Below the pieces are notes generated by a model. It did not search any database. It saw only the letters and a program-made list of their open reading frames with translations, and was not told the origin of the DNA. From the NCBI GenBank assembly GCA_024278655.1, contig JAJRSV010000284.1:1-7549 (forward strand): DNA of 7,549 bases, given 5' to 3'. Source of the DNA: Bacteroidota bacterium (GTDB lineage Bacteria > Bacteroidota > Ignavibacteria > Ignavibacteriales > Ignavibacteriaceae). The position numbers and the translations under genes are program-made. This document shows positions 5,719 to 7,549 of the stretch, one piece after another. The number at the start of each line of letters is the position of its first letter. The stretch's first letter is position 1.

Positions 5719-7104
5719 ATGTTTAAAGCGATCTATTTAAATGACATAGAGAATACAATTCTTAGGAATAAAAGACGTGATGCGGACGCATATGAGAAAG
5801 AAGATGTTTCAATTACTGAGTGGATCACGAATTGGGACTTTAAGAAAAACAACATTGATCTCTTTACGCATAAAATACATCGCTATCCGGCAATGTTTAT
5901 TCCTCAACTAACAAGAAAATTAATACAAAAATTTTCTGAGCCTGGAGACACAATACTTGATATATTCTGTGGTTCCGGCACTCTTTTAGTTGAGGCAACT
6001 TTGTTAAATAGAAATTCCATAGGAATAGAATTAAATCCCCTCGCATTATTAATTTCTAAAGTTAAAACCACACCGTTAAACCTAAGTAACGTTATTAAAC
6101 ACTATGAAAAAATGATTGATATGTACTTTAATCCATCCTTGGATTTTAATCTTATAAATTTTAATAACATAGAATTCTGGTATAAAAAGTCAGCTATTAA
6201 AAACATTTCAAAACTTATTTTTTCAATAAACAAAATTCCTGATATTGATTTACAGGATTTTCTTAAAATTTCTTTGAGTGAGATACTTCGAGAAGTTTCT
6301 CTGTGTAAACATTCAGGATTTAAAATGCACAGAGACAGTAGAAAAGAAAAAAAGGAATGGTATAAAAAAGAATTGTTTGACTATTTTCATAAAACTTTCA
6401 TTAAAAATCTTGGTGGCTTAGTTGAGTATCAGAACGCAATTGAAGGAATAACAGCAAAATGCATTATATTAAATGGGGATTCAAGAAGAATACACAAGCA
6501 GGTAAAAAAAGGCTCAGTTGATCTGATAATCACCTCTCCCCCATACGGTGATTCCCGAACCACAGTCGCATATGGTCAGTTTTCAAGATTATCATCTCAA
6601 TGGCTAGGATTGGGTAAAGAATTAAACGTGGATGTTGCCCAGGTTGATAATGAGTTGCTTGGTGGTAAGACAAAAAACACAGAGATTGATGATGATGTTA
6701 TTTTTAAATCAATCACATTAAAGAACATTCAGGAGAATTTCTTATATAAACTTAGTAATCTAAATAAAGATGAAAAGGAATATAAAAAATTTCTAAAAAG
6801 GGTTAAAGATGTCATTTCGTTTTATAAAGATTTGGATTCGACCCTTTCAAATGCTTCATATTATCTCAAGAACAAAAAATTTTTCATATTAATCACTGGC
6901 TCTAGAATAGTTAAGGAAGTAAAACTCCACACGGATATTATTATAGCGGAATTAGCTGAACATTATGGATTAGAATTAAAAAGTATAATGTATAGAAACA
7001 TCATTAACAAACGTATGCCGTACAAAGTAAGCGCTACAAATATAGTAGGCGAGAAGTCCTCAACTATGACACGCGAGAGCATAATCATATTACAAAAAGA
7101 ATAG
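5719..7104 (+). CDS. SPPY-type DNA methyltransferase of the R-M system
   Basis: This 461-residue S-adenosylmethionine-dependent amino-methyltransferase protects host DNA from the divergent MvaI-like nuclease. Motif X-like HKIHRYPAMFIPQL (51-64) precedes motif I DIFCGSGT (81-88), with acidic E104 in GIELNP (motif II); the catalytic motif IV is TSPPY at 272-276, followed by GDSRTTVAYGQFSRL. A C-terminal NKRMPYKVSATNIVGEKSS block is also typical of this group. About 180 residues lie between motifs I and IV, so the target-recognition region may sit there. SPPY enzymes are often N4-cytosine methylases, as for MvaI and BcnI; N6-adenine cannot be excluded. The ATG at 5719 is the first after an in-frame stop (5704-5706), with only a close AGG (5715-5717) as ribosome site. 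The coding sequence is AT-rich, unlike the transporter. Confidence 0.9.
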   Translation: MFKAIYLNDIENTILRNKRRDADAYEKEDVSITEWITNWDFKKNNIDLFTHKIHRYPAMFIPQLTRKLIQKFSEPGDTILDIFCGSGTLLVEATLLNRNSIGIELNPLALLISKVKTTPLNLSNVIKHYEKMIDMYFNPSLDFNLINFNNIEFWYKKSAIKNISKLIFSINKIPDIDLQDFLKISLSEILREVSLCKHSGFKMHRDSRKEKKEWYKKELFDYFHKTFIKNLGGLVEYQNAIEGITAKCIILNGDSRRIHKQVKKGSVDLIITSPPYGDSRTTVAYGQFSRLSSQWLGLGKELNVDVAQVDNELLGGKTKNTEIDDDVIFKSITLKNIQENFLYKLSNLNKDEKEYKKFLKRVKDVISFYKDLDSTLSNASYYLKNKKFFILITGSRIVKEVKLHTDIIIAELAEHYGLELKSIMYRNIINKRMPYKVSATNIVGEKSSTMTRESIIILQKE

Positions 7105-7110
7105 ATTTGA

Positions 7111-7293
7111 GCGAAAGATATAATTCGGAGTTTTCTTTGTATTTCAACTGAAAACTTACACTTCGATTATGACTTACCATATTCCAAAGGAGGAACATCA
7201 CTAACTGCAGAAAATGTTAGAATATTATGTATGAAGCACAACCTCAAAAAATCCAACAAAATCCTAACTATACCACCAATATTTCTTTCATAA
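7111..7293 (+). pseudogene. Decayed C-terminal remnant of an HNH endonuclease
   Basis: The frame open from 7111 to TAA 7291-7293 has no start codon in a usable place but reads as the end of an HNH nuclease: STENLHFDYDLPYSKGG, then TSLTAENVRILCMKHN and LKKSNKI. This is the common ...FDHDxPxSKGGTSLTAENVxxLCxxHNxxKSNKI module (recalled). The first histidine of the HNH motif is tyrosine here (TAT at 7168-7170), while the later N (7213-7215) and H (7237-7239) remain; the usual upstream CxxC half and everything before it are missing. It begins six bases after the methyltransferase stop in another frame, as though a full HNH gene once followed the methyltransferase and lost its front by deletion. 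It may once have been part of this or an earlier restriction system. No function is expected now. Confidence 0.75.
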
Positions 7294-7294
7294 T

Positions 7295-7360
7295 GTGGAT
7301 GATAATCAACCACTTGGTGGACGATTATCATCCACATCGTGGACGATTTGCACGACGAAA
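7295..7360. repeat. Three tandem 22-bp palindromic repeats (iterons)
   Basis: Three units start at 7295, 7317 and 7339, exactly 22 bp apart. Unit cores are GTGGATGATAATCAACCAC, GTGGACGATTATCATCCAC and GTGGACGATTTGCACGAC. Each of the first two is a 19-bp near-palindrome (GTGG...CCAC) followed by a 3-bp spacer; the third keeps only its left half. Units 1 and 2 also combine into a longer hairpin with 15-base perfect arms (7293-7307 and 7323-7337). The 22-bp period is close to two helical turns, as in a multi-site operator, but tandem hairpins also resemble REP/BIME-like elements. They begin next to the HNH remnant's stop and end 54 bases before higA. Confidence 0.8.
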
Positions 7361-7414
7361 GGAGCAGTAAATTGTTTCATAAGTTTTATATATTTATACA
7401 AAAGGAAATATAAA

Positions 7415-7549
7415 ATGAACATTAAACCTATTAAGACCAGAAAAGACTATTACGAAGCACTCAAAAAAATAGATAAGCTATTTGATGCTAAACCGAACAC
7501 ACCGGAAGGCGATTTGCTGGATGTGCTCGTTACTCTTGTTGAAGCTTAT
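7415..7549 (+). CDS. higA: HigA-type antitoxin, 5' part (runs off window)
   Basis: The first 45 codons encode MNIKPIKTRKDYYEALKKID, then KLFDAKPNTPEGDLLDVLVT and LVEAY, the characteristic N-terminal segment of HigA-family antitoxins (MNIKPIKTEADY..AL..IE.LFDAKPGTPEGDELE.LVTLVEAYE, from memory). The HTH domain that binds DNA would follow beyond the window. A good ribosome site AAAGGA (7401-7406) is 8 bases before the ATG. In type II HigBA operons the RelE-like toxin gene higB normally lies just upstream; no complete higB is present here, and the preceding space holds palindromic repeats instead. It may be a solitary antitoxin or an XRE/HigA-like regulator. Confidence 0.8.
   Translation, partial: MNIKPIKTRKDYYEALKKIDKLFDAKPNTPEGDLLDVLVTLVEAY

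Noticed and set aside
5525..5740. 71-codon open frame on the + strand
   Set aside because: Antisense to the regulator gene and overlapping the methyltransferase start.
7295..7360. CRISPR array
   Set aside because: Units are contiguous 22-bp palindromes with 3-bp gaps, no spacers of 30 bp or so, and no cas genes nearby.

Overview
The window looks like a piece of a Bacteroidota/Chlorobiota-type chromosome (Ignavibacteria would fit). The clues are a periplasmic TonB C-terminal-domain protein of the style common in that group, moderate-to-low GC, and a dispersed intergenic repeat of the CATTCTGA...GAAGAATCTC type at the left edge. This placement is inference; there is no rRNA or marker gene. The window mixes two ordinary housekeeping-type genes with several defence or toxin-antitoxin modules.

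Left part (1-2040): an imperfect inverted-repeat element (8-86), a gene-poor stretch ending in a rightward intrinsic terminator (225-248), then a leftward AbiE type IV toxin-antitoxin operon. The antitoxin abiEi is intact (1196-1951). The toxin abiEii is cut by a single in-frame TAA into an N-terminal piece (607-1206) and a C-terminal piece (289-549); the reading frame is otherwise perfectly preserved across 289-1206. A good sigma70-like promoter (TTGACT-17-TATTTT) with direct repeats and a palindrome lies upstream of abiEi.

Middle (2150-4650): a small secreted TonB-domain protein (+) converges on a leftward AbgT-family transporter whose substrate-site residues match the MtrF spacing. About 400 bases without a recognisable gene follow.

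Right part (4655-7549), visibly more AT-rich: a restriction-modification system made of an MvaI/BcnI-family endonuclease and a small XRE controller-like regulator in one leftward operon, divergent from a SPPY-type DNA methyltransferase. The 81-bp gap between them carries a perfect 14-bp palindrome and related half-sites, a likely regulator target. Directly behind the methyltransferase is a start-less, decayed HNH endonuclease tail (7111-7293), then three 22-bp palindromic tandem repeats (7295-7360), then the first 45 codons of a HigA-type antitoxin that runs off the window without an evident higB toxin in front. The right part reads as an acquired defence cluster with layers of decay. I see no clearly new system; the most unusual points are the nonsense-split abiEii, the HNH remnant and the 22-bp palindromic iterons.
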